Origin: Halicephalobus mephisto
Lineage: Eukaryota; Nematoda; Chromadorea; Rhabditida; Panagrolaimidae
Reading direction: 5' to 3'
Assembly (NCBI GenBank): GCA_009193035.1
Contig: SWDT01000052.1
Location: 62,001 to 126,000 of the forward strand
Length of the DNA: 64,000 nucleotides
In this document: piece after piece, positions 22,347 to 33,566 of the stretch
Numbering within the stretch: the stretch's first letter is position 1
Layout of the letters: every line of letters begins with the position of its first letter
Position numbers and translations under genes: made by a program
The notes under the pieces: generated by a model
Told to the model about the DNA's origin: nothing
Seen by the model: only the letters and a program-made list of their open reading frames with translations
Database searches by the model: none

Positions 22347-22840
22347 AATTCGAGTGAAAAAATAGAATTGAGACCTCTTAAACTTGAAAGAAAGCCGAGT
22401 TTAACTAACTTCCCATCTGTTCTCTCATTAAATAAGAGTTAAAAATTTAAATTAATAAATGGTGTTCGTATTTTCGGTGACTTAAAAGAATAATAAATAT
22501 AAACTATTAAATGAAAATATTAATAATAAAATCGAGTTGATCAAGCTTCGCGATGATGATAAGAGCCATGAGGAGAGTAAGTTACCAATTAATAATAATG
22601 ATGATGACTGTAAAGTGAGTCAACTTGAAATTAATAATGATGATGAAACAATTAATAAAATGAATAAAGATGAAGATAAAGTCTCATCAAAAAAGCCTAG
22701 AAAAAAATAGACTAACAAAGAAAAATAAAGAATTTGTCAATTATTTAGTGAGAAAAAAGATAAATACGTAACAGGTTTTGGATTTAAAACAATTCCTCCA
22801 TATACTGAAAACAACATTAATAATAAAATTTCCTTATGAT
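22347..22840 (+). other. AT-rich spacer with Asn/Asp-rich frames
   Basis: The plus strand from about 22505 to 22710 is open and encodes a hydrophilic Asn/Asp/Lys-rich stretch ending SSKKPRKK and a stop. A second short frame follows to about 22838. The composition (AATAATAATGATGATGA) resembles low-complexity linker regions of virus-like transposon proteins. No domain was recognised. Confidence 0.3.
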
Positions 22841-23292
22841 ACTTCTTTCAAATTCAATTCAATAAAAACGTTAATATTCTCAAAATCAATCAAATCATTG
22901 TTAATATCTACTAATTTTAAATTTATTTTATTTGGTCTATTAGTTACTTCATGATAAATGATATTTTTTGGTTATATTTCTACTTTATAGTGACAAAGGA
23001 TATCTATTTCATCATTAGGTCTAAATCGATAAATTGAATTGAATGTCTTTTTATTAACATAACAATCTTCAATTAAATTACATATTATAAAAATATTATC
23101 ATTTATATTGGTATTACTCGAGTAAGAGTTTGAGGAAATCAATTTATCATCATTATTATTTTTATCATTTTTATTTGTATGATTTATATTTATTTTACTT
23201 TTAATTTTCAAATAACCATCCAATTTTATAACTCCTATCTTGTACTTCTTTCGCAAAAACTTGAAGAAATGAATACTCAAAAGTTGAATCAT
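22841..23292 (-). pseudogene. Fragment resembling a Maverick/Polinton structural protein C-terminus
   Basis: The minus-strand frame from 23292 down to 22972 continues, after one stop, in the same frame to about 22834. The C-terminal pattern is a segment with SIYRFRPND, later INLKLVDINNDLIDF, then a final beta-strand-like INVFIELNL. I know this ending from a family of proteins encoded in Maverick elements of nematodes and other animals (F54H12.2-like). An Asn-rich insert precedes it. The in-frame stop near 22970 and missing N-terminal body mark it as a relic. Assignment is by pattern only. Confidence 0.4.
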
Positions 23293-23642
23293 TGGATGTT
23301 AGTTGCACTGTGAAGTAGACCATTTATAATAGGAAAAATTGTTGGATGATTAATGCTAACTGCTAGAGAAAGGATTCGTTGTTAGATAAAACCCATTTAT
23401 TAGAAAGACATAATTGTTGATTAATCAATTTTGGGCAATTCAACCGATCTTTAAGTGTTTCGGTTTCTTTAAGAACATTATTCCTCATGGTAAAACCACA
23501 TGAGCTAGTTTGAATGGGTGATTCATACCATTTGTTAACAGGCGTTTCTATTATCAGTGCATCTCAGTCTCTCGACCGCTTTAAAATAATATTTCATTAC
23601 CAATCTTTTGCTGCAACATTTTCCTTTCTCCCGTATTTCACA

Positions 23643-25452
23643 ATGATTATTCCATCATTCTCATACCATAAAAAGAGATCCAATCTCCAAAACTCAGAAT
23701 CTAAAGCATCTAAGGACTCCGTCTCCATTCATTCGAACACCACCATCAATATTATAGAACCAAATAAAGAGAAGGATTCTTTTCGAGTGAGTTGTGATAA
23801 GCTCGAGAAGATCCTTTGTAAAGAGGAATTCATCGACAAGAAGGTAAGTCGATTCTATAGAGTGATCCAAACTATACTAATCGCTGTTTTATTGGTCTGC
23901 CCTGTAGATGAAGTATCTAACAAAATTTCTAGGTTTGTGTTATTGGTATCGCTGGCAAGTTTCGAAAAGGCAAAAGCTTTATGCTAAACTTCTTTCTTCA
24001 ATACTTGACTCACATCACCACGAACAAGGATCATTCACCTCAAAATTGGCATGAAGACAATAAATCTTCAAGTGGGTTTATGTGGAGAGGTGGTTCGGAA
24101 AGTCACACCATTGGAATTTGCTTTTGGTCCGAACCGTTTGTTGTCCAAGTAAGTGAGGAAATTCTTGTGTACTTAATTCTTAATCTTAGGATAAAAATGG
24201 TGAAGATCTGGTCATTTTGCTTATGGACACCGAAGGGACTTTTAATCAGGGAAATACATTAAAAACTTGCACAACCATTTTTGCTCTTTCAACTATAATT
24301 TCTTCGGTACAGATCTACAACCTCCAAAACAACATCCATGAAGATGACTTGGATTATCTGCAATACTTTGTCGAATACGGTAGAATGGTTTTAGGTGACA
24401 ATATTAATCCGTTTCAGGTAATTTTTTTGACATATTGTTTTGATTCGTTATTTCTAGTCATTGGTGTTCTTGGTTCGCGACTGGAGTTCTCCAAATGAGT
24501 ACAAGTGGGGATTCAATGGAGGCGAGGATTTTTTGACAACGCGTCTGAAGAGCACCGATGATCAGTCGGATGACAGAAACAGCATCCGTATCGGAATCCA
24601 GAACTCTTTTAAAGATATTAAATGCTTTCTCATGCCTCATCCTGGTAATAAGGTTGCAGAGAATTCGGCTGATTTCGAGGGGCAGGTTTCAGGTTGGTCT
24701 TTTAAAATTGGAGCTTTGAGTCATAACGTTCTATTCTAGCTATCCGAGAAGAATTCAGAGATTATCTGGAAATTTTTGTGTCATTTATTCTCAATCGAGA
24801 ACGCTTACTTCCGAAAGAGATCAACGGGAATCCGGCTACTTGTCGCCAATTGATCAAACAAATTAAGGAATACGCTGAGATATTTAACAACAATAAGCTG
24901 CCAGATCCAAAAAGCCTCTTTCATGTAAGTTTTATTGAATCTTTCAACTGCATTTGTTAATTCTAGGTTATGGTCAAAATAACCAATGAGACGGCCTGTG
25001 AAAATGCATACATCACCTACCTAGAGTCGATGAAAAAAAAGTACAAAGGCAATGCATTTATGCTAGCCTTTAACCTTAATAAATACCATTCGGAAATACA
25101 AGACGAATCATTACGCGTTTTTAAAGAGTTTAAGAAAATGGGAGGCGCGAATTATGAAAAAGATTATTTGAAAAAACTTAAGAAAGATATAAAGGTAACC
25201 CTTCCAGCTTAATAATAATTGAGCTTCTTATTTTAGAAAGCTAATGATGAAATTTTTAACCATCGGAAACTGCTCACGCCGATGGCAATACGAAGTATAC
25301 CTATTGCAGGAGCTACAGTGGCTCTGGGAACCATTGCACTAGGAATTACAGGATCTGTCGGAGTCGCCGGAGCCGCCATTGCAGGAACCTTGTTCTTAGT
25401 TGGCAATTTTGTGAAGCCAATTGAAGAACAAGATATTCCCAAAAAAATTTAA
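23643..25452 (+). CDS. Atlastin-like dynamin-family GTPase
   Basis: Atlastins fuse endoplasmic reticulum tubules by GTP-driven dimerisation. Seven exons, 23643-23843, 23933-24148, 24190-24417, 24458-24692, 24740-24924, 24967-25194 and 25237-25452, give 502 residues. Motifs in order are the P-loop GKFRKGKS (residues 75-82), the switch I region WRGGSESHTIG, the G3 motif DTEG (152-155) and the atlastin-type G4 motif RDW (222-224). A helical middle domain follows, then a hydrophobic Gly/Ala-rich hairpin near the C-terminus (VALGTIALGITGSVGVAGAA). It ends shortly after the membrane hairpin, so the usual amphipathic tail is short. All introns are under 100 bp with good splice sites and no disabling change, so it looks functional. 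It lies in a transposon island, flanked by Maverick relics. An open frame extends upstream of the chosen ATG to about 23514. Confidence 0.88.
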
Positions 25453-25760
25453 AATAGCTTAAGTACATTTTTAATTCAATTGGAGGATCTAGTCCAAAAG
25501 AATCAAAATAATAACACTTTTCTTTATTTTTGTAATAACAAACCCAATAGTACTATTATTTTTACTCACATCAAGATTTACAACTTCACATTCTATATAA
25601 TTAATTTTTTTCGGTAGACTATCCCTCATAAATACCCCTCTAAAATTTTTAATTTTTTTACTATCTTCTCAATATCGTAATTTGTTAATGGTTTGTTAAT
25701 AAACATTTCTTTGCCATTTATGTAGAATAAAAATCGATGAAAATGGAGATTTGTGGAACA
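25452..25760 (-). pseudogene. Maverick/Polinton adenain-like cysteine protease relic
   Basis: Read on the minus strand, three pieces in two frames match the conserved core of Maverick-encoded proteases: FYINGKEMF then KPLTNYDIEK, next GVFMRDSLPKK-x8-C-x-VVNLD, and last CYYFDSFGLDPPIELK. At least two frameshifts separate them, and the catalytic His region is altered. These enzymes mature capsid proteins in virus-like transposons. The relic overlaps the end of the atlastin-like gene on the opposite strand. Confidence 0.75.
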
Positions 25761-25879
25761 CAATATTTTCTATAGGTGCAATTAAGCGGTGGGTTTTTGT
25801 GGTTTTTTGGTGGAGAGCCAGAAAAAGGGTGGTTTTTATGCAATTTTATAGGTCAAACCATGCGGTGGGTTTTTGGGTG

Positions 25880-26610
25880 CGCCAAAAACCCCTGTTTTAT
25901 ACTACTGTTGATGTGGTATTTGATCCAAATCCAAGTTTAAAGGCATTGTGCCAGCCTTCTTGCACTGTCGGTTCCAATCGCATTGTAACAGTTTTAATCT
26001 TGTGGCGAAAAACACTGGTTTAATTTTTTGATTATTTCCTTCGTTATAAATGCAGTTCTAAGCAAAGTATTCGGCTATATTCCTTGCAGGTCTTTGAAAA
26101 GCACTAGGAAGTTCTGCAGTACTTTCAACCAGTCGATCAAAAGTGGCTGGCATAATTTGAACATGTAAAAATGCCAGAGCAGAGAGACAGCGAATGAATT
26201 TTCTGAAGCTGTCATCTTCATTGTTGGTGTAGAATTGTCGGATTCCGTTTTATTGAATTCTCTAGGTAATCGATTAGCCAAGATGAAATAAATAGCTCCT
26301 GATTTGCACATTGGGAAATATTTGACGACCACTTTTTGCTGTTGTTTCGAAATCTACAAATGGCAATTAAGGAATTGCTCTAGATGAAATCGATTTGCCG
26401 TTCATGAATGCAGTCGAATCATTTTGCACGAATTCTGCTGTCTTGAAGACTAGATGAGTGTCTTGAGCCTTGTTTTCCATAAAGATGTAGCAACATGGAA
26501 TAACGTGATAATTGATAATCACGCAAATGATATATAGTTGCAGCATGTTTCTCGGAACAAAGGTGAATTGACTGTCTCCCGACCAATCACGATTTTTGGT
26601 TAACTTTTGT
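25880..26610 (-). pseudogene. MULE-type transposase relic
   Basis: Minus-strand fragments in at least three frames follow the order of the MULE transposase domain. They are WSGDSQFTFVP (about 26570-26600), MLQLYIICVIINYHVIPCCY with FMENKAQDTH (about 26480-26560), FIRCLSALAFLHV with MPATFDRLVES and ARNIAEYF (about 26060-26210), and EGWHNAFKLGFGSN (about 25925-25965). The region in between, with the acidic residues, is mostly lost. The apparent plus-strand ORF at 25751-26023 is an antisense shadow of this relic. Confidence 0.7.
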
Positions 26611-26619
26611 CTATCCTTG

Positions 26620-28920
26620 AAACCCGTTAATATAAATATAATTGTGTTTTCTAGATCACTGTTTCTAAAATTTCGAATTAAAAGTTGATGCCCAGCATTA
26701 ATCTTTGCAAATGACCGTCATATTCCTATGTCGAGAATTCTTTCTTAATTGACTAGCTTACGTTCTGAGATCTCTCGCATTCCATAAAGTGCAATAATCC
26801 ACTAGGCAAAAATAAGAACTATGCACCACAAATATCTCAGTAAATGTGTGAAAGATAATAATATTTTATAAACACTTTTTATAAATAAATATAAAAATTG
26901 TTCAAAAATTTTATTTAATAAATTATCAAGATTTACATATCATTAAATAATTGTGGACGATAGTGAAACAGCAAGTGACTTTATCTTCTGTCACACTGAC
27001 CAAGACCAGATGGCGCAGTATTCTTACAAAATATACAAATTGCAAAGCCTTTTGAGAATCTGGTAATAATAAATAATAATTTAACAACTCAACATGAAAC
27101 AAATATTCTTTTAACGCACTTTTTTCTTTTGTTGTGGATCCTTCTCAGTCAGATCTTCTTTTGCGTGGGTACAAGACATGTATCTTGGTTTTCTTGTCGC
27201 TCTTCGTTAGCATTGTTCTTTATCTTTTGACTCTGTCGACACACTCAAGAATAATCAATAAAATCACATTGCGTCTAAAATGGTAAATCTAATGAATCAA
27301 TCGGGAGATTGTAATTAAGGACTAGGATGACAAAGCTATCATGAAATTAAGAATTATTGTCAGTAGTTTTATGCGTTGGATCGTACGCTTATCCATTTGA
27401 GTGCAATTCCATACGGCGTTGGTCCCGAAGGGAAGTACCCTGAGGACTAACGAGATGTTTACGATTATACGTTGGCGGGAAATTTAATGAATTGCACAAT
27501 AGTTATTAGAGTTCTTTTGTATCTCGTGCCTCCGGCTTAATAAATCAATTTATACTTATTTCTCATCTCTACTTGGATCAGAAGCCCTACCACGATCTAA
27601 CAATATGCTTAGTATCTTGTTGTGAATTTTGGTAGTTAATTTGTTTTATGCAATTAAAACTGTTTTTATGCAATTTTTAAGTGATTCCATATTGAAAATA
27701 TTGTAAATTTCGAATTCTTCCTGTTTAAAAACTCCAAAATTAGTGTTTTATTTTTAGTTCCTAAAAATACAGTTCTTGAACCTTATATCCCTTTACTCCG
27801 AGATCTTAAGTCGAAAACACCAACAACTAATCTAGTGCCTCTGAAAAGTACGGTATATCCTTATAGGATGATTCTTCAATTCAAGAAAAAAATTTTCCTC
27901 TTTTTCCAGAAGTCGTCAGAAGTAGTTCTTTTGAAAAACTTCTTCTGGGATGCGATTAGGATATCTCGTTCTATGATATTTTATAGAGGATTCTAAATTT
28001 TATTAATGCATATAAAATGTGGTCATAACATGGGTCATTTAAACAGCAAGAATTGATAGAAAAGATCGGTGAACTTCAGAAGTCGGTGTCAGAAAAAAAT
28101 TGAGATTTCTGAAGGTAGATATTATTAGGAAAAGGAACGAACTCAATTGGATTTCATTCAACAAAACTACAGAAACTGGGATTCCGAAGGCCAACTCTCA
28201 GTTCCGACATCAGAATTCGGAATCTACAGATCTGATTACCTTGTTCTACGTACTTTTTGTATAATTCTGAGGACGTCTATGCTAAACATCTATATAAAAA
28301 CGATAAAAGTTACGTAGAACGATTTTTGAACAGTTTTTTGTTTGTAATTTTTCATTTAAAACAGTTAAAATTACAATAAATGCCTAGGTCACAACTGTCA
28401 TACTACCGTTAATCGTATTTTAGTGTTGGTGTTGTGTTCCCTAATTTCTTTTATGATCTCTAAGTAGTATTATTTATTACACTAGCTATGCATTGTTTGA
28501 TATGACAAGATTTCTCAATATAGTTGCTGCTTGTATCTTAACAATTCTTGTAAAATCTATTGTTTTTTGTTCTCGTTTTTGTATTCTGCTTTTTTACTTT
28601 TTATATCAAAACGCAAGTATTTATTGTTTTGATAGCTTCTATCGTAGGTCTCGACATAGTCCACGTAACTTCATCGCTAGATGAGGAAAGTAATCCTCCT
28701 TTATTGTAATATGTAAGGAATAAATACAATGATACGCAGGAGAAACTTAAGCGATAATAATTTCTGCCATATAATGAAGAGGAAATTTCACGGTTTGCTT
28801 AAATATTGAAGGTCTGAACTTCACTTGCCTTCTCCTCAAGAACAAACGAACTTCTATGGATTTCAGAAGATCTCACTTTTTACTACAGCTTCCTTACACA
28901 GCACATAATATACATTGACA
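26620..28920. other. Gene-poor stretch of the island
   Basis: I see no coding exon here. The part 27700-28310 belongs to a repeat family with a second diverged copy at about 30680-31450. Shared strings include CAGAAGTAGTT, GATTCTAA, TCGAAAACACCA / TTAAAAACCCTACCA and CTTCA-AAATCAGTGTC. The segment 26620-27600 is unique-looking, moderately AT-rich and unassigned. Confidence 0.4.
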
Positions 28921-28929
28921 AGGACAAGA

Positions 28930-31900
28930 TTAGTCCACCAAGCGTTTGGCAACATCAAAGTCCGCAAAGTATTCTCTGATGATGGTATTCATCAGTCTCT
29001 TCAAGTTCGGAAATTCATCAATGATGCATTTGAGTTCATTAGGACAGTAAAGATAATAAAGACTAATTAGGTGACCAAAGACAGAAAAATCAGCCTAGAA
29101 TGGATTTAATAAAATTACAAAAATTAACGGTACATCACTTACCAAAATAGGTTCATTGCCACCAAAGAATTTCTTGTCTCCGAGGAGATCACTAGCAGCC
29201 TGGAGGTCTCTACGATAAAGTTGCTTCAATTCAGCATCAGAAAAATCGCCATAAGCTCCGAGTTTCTTCTTCATAAACCATTTCGCAATTGAAATGAAGA
29301 GAGGAACCAGAAATCCAGGAATATCGACTAGGAAAAGTTTGATAAATTCGTTTTCCTTTCTCTTGAACGCAAGATGGATTCTATAAAGTAAAAATTAATC
29401 ATACTATTAAAAATCATATATCAACTTTTCACGAAATGATTTCAAGAAGTTTATAAAAACAAAAGTGGCCTGACATTTTGATCTTCGCATGACAACTTCT
29501 AAATTATCTTTTGGAACTATATCTTATCCAAATACTTTTTAAAACTTCTAGATTACGATATGTAAGGTACATAATCATTTATCTATCTTCCAAGGTTAAT
29601 TTTGATATATGGAAATGTTGATAAATCTCGTAAACTCGTAAACCGCTAATTAAGTAAGAAGTAACTTACTTGTAGATTTCTTCATCGAACATGCGAGAAA
29701 GAGCTCTTCCGGCAGCTGAAACTTCCTTTGGACAGTTATCCTTGATGTTGAAGTGCTTGGAAAGATATTCGAGAATGAATTCTGAATCCGCAATCTGTTC
29801 TCCATTGAATTCGATGAACGGTAAGAGTCCTTTCTGGCTTCTTTGGAAACAAGCAAAGGTAGCCCGCCTTTGGCGGGCCCTTTGCGTTAAAAGAAGTCAC
29901 TTTTATTCTTCAGATATCTTTGGATCATTTAACATTTATGTACACTTATTTAAATTTTGTACATTATATCATATTTTAATATAAGCGACGAAGCTTCCCT
30001 ACGGCAGGCTTTGCAAATTTTTTGCTTATGCTATTATGAATTTTATAGTAGTGATTGCATTTCTTTTCATCACAAAGTTTAGACAATAGCTAAATAACAA
30101 ACATCACGACAATAAAACTACTTTAAGACGCATTCTACGTAATTTTTGACTTTCCGACAACATTTAGAAATTGAGAATAGGTTGTGGTTAAATAATGAAA
30201 AATGGGATACTTTGATGAAAAATTCATTAGTATTAAACCTTCGAGTCAGAACCTTAGGGTAAGGGGGTCGGGGTCAGGAAATTGATTTTTTTAAATTCGA
30301 AAATCAAGTTATTTTCGCTGTAGAACTATCTTGGAGCTTCAAAGTGGTTTTCCCACACCGAAATAGTGAAATAATAAATTCTCCTGGAAGACCACTTTTA
30401 AGATAGAAATAGAAAGAATATTATTAATCTTTACTGAAAATAATAAAACACAGACAATAGCATGTATCACACACCAGACTACTGAGGGTCTGACTCACTT
30501 TCTATAGTATTCTATGATCCCTGATATTCAAGTTATCCTTTCAAGTGCTCTCTTTATAGTCTAGTTTTCTACCCTAACATAGAAAAGCCACTTAGTAGTG
30601 GTCCTAGAGCGAAAATAACTTCATTTTTGAATTCTTTATACTGGAAAATCCGATATCTTACCATATATTTATGAGTTAACCTGGGCTTTTAATAGCGTTA
30701 CCCCGAGGTTTTGACTTAATGTCAACATCAGTGAATTTTTGATGCCAAGAAACCCTATACTTGCTCACTCATATTATGATTTAATATCGAATTTAGGTAT
30801 ATTAGTACTCGATTATCTCCATACTCCCATCCCCGGTGTCCTAACCAAGAACCTTATCATTTTCTTTATTTGCACACCTAAAAACCCTATAATTGATCAT
30901 TCATTACATCCTTTTCTTAAATTTTAAACCCTTGACTCCGGGATTCTAAGTTAAAAACCCTACCACCAATGAATTCCGTAACTCCTAAGAACCCTATAAT
31001 CATATTTTTTCATCTCCAATAAGTAATTTTCTAGATTAACAAAATGCTATTCTTAACCTCTCAAACAATGATTAGAAGTAGTTTTTCTGATGTAGATTTT
31101 TTCGGACACAACACTGATTGGCATCCTATTTTGCATTATAAGGAACCTTAATGACCTTACTGTTTAGTTAGACATTAATAAACAGAACACAGGAAAACAG
31201 ACTTCAGAATTCCCCTTGAGACACGACTTCAAAAATCAGTGTCCAAAGAAAAGTTGGAGATCTCTGAAGATAGATATGATTTTAAAAGGAAATAAAGTTA
31301 ATTGAACTTCATCTAATGGGGTTATAGCTTTTCAAACTTTAGAATCCAGGACTCCTAATCTCTGGATTCTAAAGTCTAACCCTTGATTTTGGTATCAGAT
31401 TGAGAATCTACTGGTCCCATTACCCCATTCTACACACCATTTATCAATATTTAAAGACCTAAATTTTTGTGTCGGAAAGTTTATCTTTTATGTCAGAACT
31501 TCTGAAGGAAAAGATTTTGGGGAATGCACGTGAGCTCAAATCGTAGACCTTAAAGAGCTCTGAATAGTTATAGTATTCAGTCCCGATACGATAACTGTGA
31601 AGCGAGTTATGATCGAAAGATACATTTTTCGCGACATACTGCATAACTGTTCATGTGAGAAAATTGAGATAAATAGAGTTTAACTATAAAGATCTATCCC
31701 TAACCTTTGTTAATTATCATGGCAAATGCTAATCTGATAAAGAATTGTCTTCTTCTGAATTTGATAGGAAAATTGGGTACTTATGGGTTATGCGTATCCA
31801 TCCTAATCAAGCTTAATCTAAACCTAATCCCAAGCCTAAGTTCAGCTCAAGAAACTTAAATCTAACTTAACTATATCTCGCGATATTGTTTGTATTTTTA

Positions 31901-33566
31901 TTTGAAATTGTTACTTCATCTAAAATATGTTAAAATTCACTGAAAATTTTTACGCCAAGACCTGTGTGCGTATAACCCATAAGTATCGAAAATTAGCATT
32001 GCTTCGAGATATAAATGGAATTTTGAGAAGCATTACATACTTTCCTTCATTAATTCCTATTATAACCTTACAAACTATAATATGCCTACCCATATGATTT
32101 ATAATTAACCTTGTTCCACTGCATAAGCTTTTTTTAACTCTTAAGTTTCTAAGAAGTATCACAATAGCTTATTTTCTTAAATATAAATATAATTCATGTG
32201 GAGGATATTCGACAGGAGTTGAACTATTTAAAAATCCTAATAGAAAGTTGTTTCCATCATTTTCATCGTCATAATCGATATCATCAATGCTTTGCAAAGT
32301 TTATCTTCCCCAAGAAATCGCGCAACACTATTGTTATTAATACTTAATGAGTCAAGATTTCCCGGTGTGAAGATTACTCGATCAACAACATTTCCCATAT
32401 CTTTTATTGTGTTGATGTCTTCGAAGACATCTTTCACAATATTTCCTAAACCCAATAATTTTTACGGGACCTCAAATTTCCCGTTTTCATTCTCCAAATT
32501 TCTATTCCCATCTGGAACAAAAACTCTGACCATTCTCTCATTCATTACTAAAATTGAAACTAATACAGTAACTAAGTAATAACAATTACTCAATTCTTCT
32601 TTCATACTCTCACATCCTTGCAAAAAATAGCTTAGTTATATCGAAGGTATAAAATGTGGATAGACAACAAAAGAAAAAGTGATTTGTTCGTGTGAGGGAT
32701 CGAACCACAGGCATACTAATTTCTCAAGGCAGCGCGCAGACCACTGCGCCAAAAATGCAAAAAACGCGCCCGTTATAAATTGACCACCCCATCGGATTTC
32801 GTAATCAAATTAGGAAATCCACGTAAATCCCCATAGGATTTCAGTGATTTTTATATTACTTCAAAGGTCTCAATATGAACTTAAAGAAAATCAACAATTA
32901 AAAAATCCCTATCGCAAAATGGCTTTGTTATTAATTTTTTTTGAATTTCCGCACAAACCACTTCTGTCTTTTATAATAGTATGATTGTTCTCAATAACCT
33001 AAAGTCATATTATTAAAAATTTTGAATATTTCAGAGTTTATTTAGATTTCAGGATTTTTAGGTAAGAAGAAATTGTTTTATAAACTGTCAGATTCATCAC
33101 TGCTTTTTGTTGTGAATTTTTTTCTTTTGTATGAAAGTTCAAAAATTGCAGAAAATTACATTATTACGAGAAATTTAAAATGTTTTTTGAGAATCCTAAA
33201 ACGTAGGTAGAAGAAAACAAAGAATTACCAAATACACTGGTTTCTCCATTTTACCGAAAGTTACTCTCCTTGAGTGGAAAATTAAAAAATCTTAGCAATC
33301 CATATATCGATTGCTGTAAATTCAAAGCCAACCTCATATTCGATCTTGTGAGCTCTCAAAAAGGTTTCGATTTTCATACAGTAAGCAGAACCATTGGGTA
33401 TTCCATCAGTTCGCTTGAACTGGAAGAGGTAAACGATGTTCTTCTTGTAATCCTCCTTCTTCAGCTTAGGTTTCTCATTTTGCTTTTTACCGAAGTAAAA
33501 TTTAGCAAGAATGGCCACAAGGACAGCTCCAGCGATGAGAACTCCAGAACAACAACAGCAACTCAT
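28930..33566 (-). CDS. CDR/FAXC-type glutathione S-transferase-like membrane protein
   Basis: Related to the nematode cdr (cadmium-responsive) genes, GST-fold proteins with an N-terminal membrane anchor. Exon 1 is 33566-33333: MSCCCCSGVLIAGAVLVAIL anchor, then IVYLFQFKRTDGIPNGSAYC, the thioredoxin-like start. Later exons are about 29840-29670 (GLLPFIEFNGEQIADSEFIL), 29380-29143 (helical, NEFIKLFLVDIPGF) and 29094-28930 (ADFSVFGHLISLYYLYCPNE, ending KRLVD). Exons 2 to 4 join in phase. Exon 1 (phase 0) does not match exon 2 (needs phase 2), so a small exon of perhaps 5-15 codons is missing or lost in the 3.5 kb first intron, which is filled with repeats. The cysteine run after the start (CCCC) could be palmitoylated. 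The gene may be intact with a large intron or may be broken. Confidence 0.75.
29862..29878. repeat. GC-rich perfect hairpin next to CDR exon 2
   Basis: GCCCGCC TTT GGCGGGC, a 7-bp perfect stem with a 3-base loop, embedded in GCAAAG...CTTTGCG which extends the pairing. It lies about 20 bp upstream (minus strand) of the exon 2 acceptor, in otherwise AT-rich DNA. Confidence 0.7.
30650..31450. repeat. Diverged repeat copy in the CDR intron
   Basis: Related to 27700-28310 in the same orientation; contains internal near-repeats of AACCCTATA-TTGCTCACTCAT / AACCCTATAATTGATCATTC. No coding potential was seen; short minus-strand frames between 31459 and 32640 show no recognisable domain. Confidence 0.5.
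32683..32757 (-). other. tRNA-like sequence (pseudo-tRNA or SINE head)
   Basis: On the minus strand the order TGGCGCAGTGGTCTGCGCGC (a D-arm / box A) and, about 25 bases later, GTGGTTCGATCCCTCAC (T-arm / box B) is that of a tRNA. The D-stem GCGC/GCGC pairs and the T-stem pairs at 4 of 5 positions. The anticodon stem and the acceptor ends do not pair, so it is not a functional tRNA as it stands. Confidence 0.5.

Noticed and set aside
22500..22840. Separate Asn/Asp-rich gene
   Set aside because: Frames are short, low in complexity and unsupported by splice sites or motifs.
25751..26023. 90-codon plus-strand ORF
   Set aside because: Lies antisense to the MULE transposase relic, whose protein pieces are recognisable on the other strand.
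29862..29878. Hairpin resembling a bacterial rho-independent terminator
   Set aside because: No U-run follows in the right place and the surroundings are nuclear nematode genes with introns; no sign of bacterial DNA.
32683..32757. Functional tRNA gene
   Set aside because: Acceptor and anticodon stems do not pair; only box A and box B are convincing.
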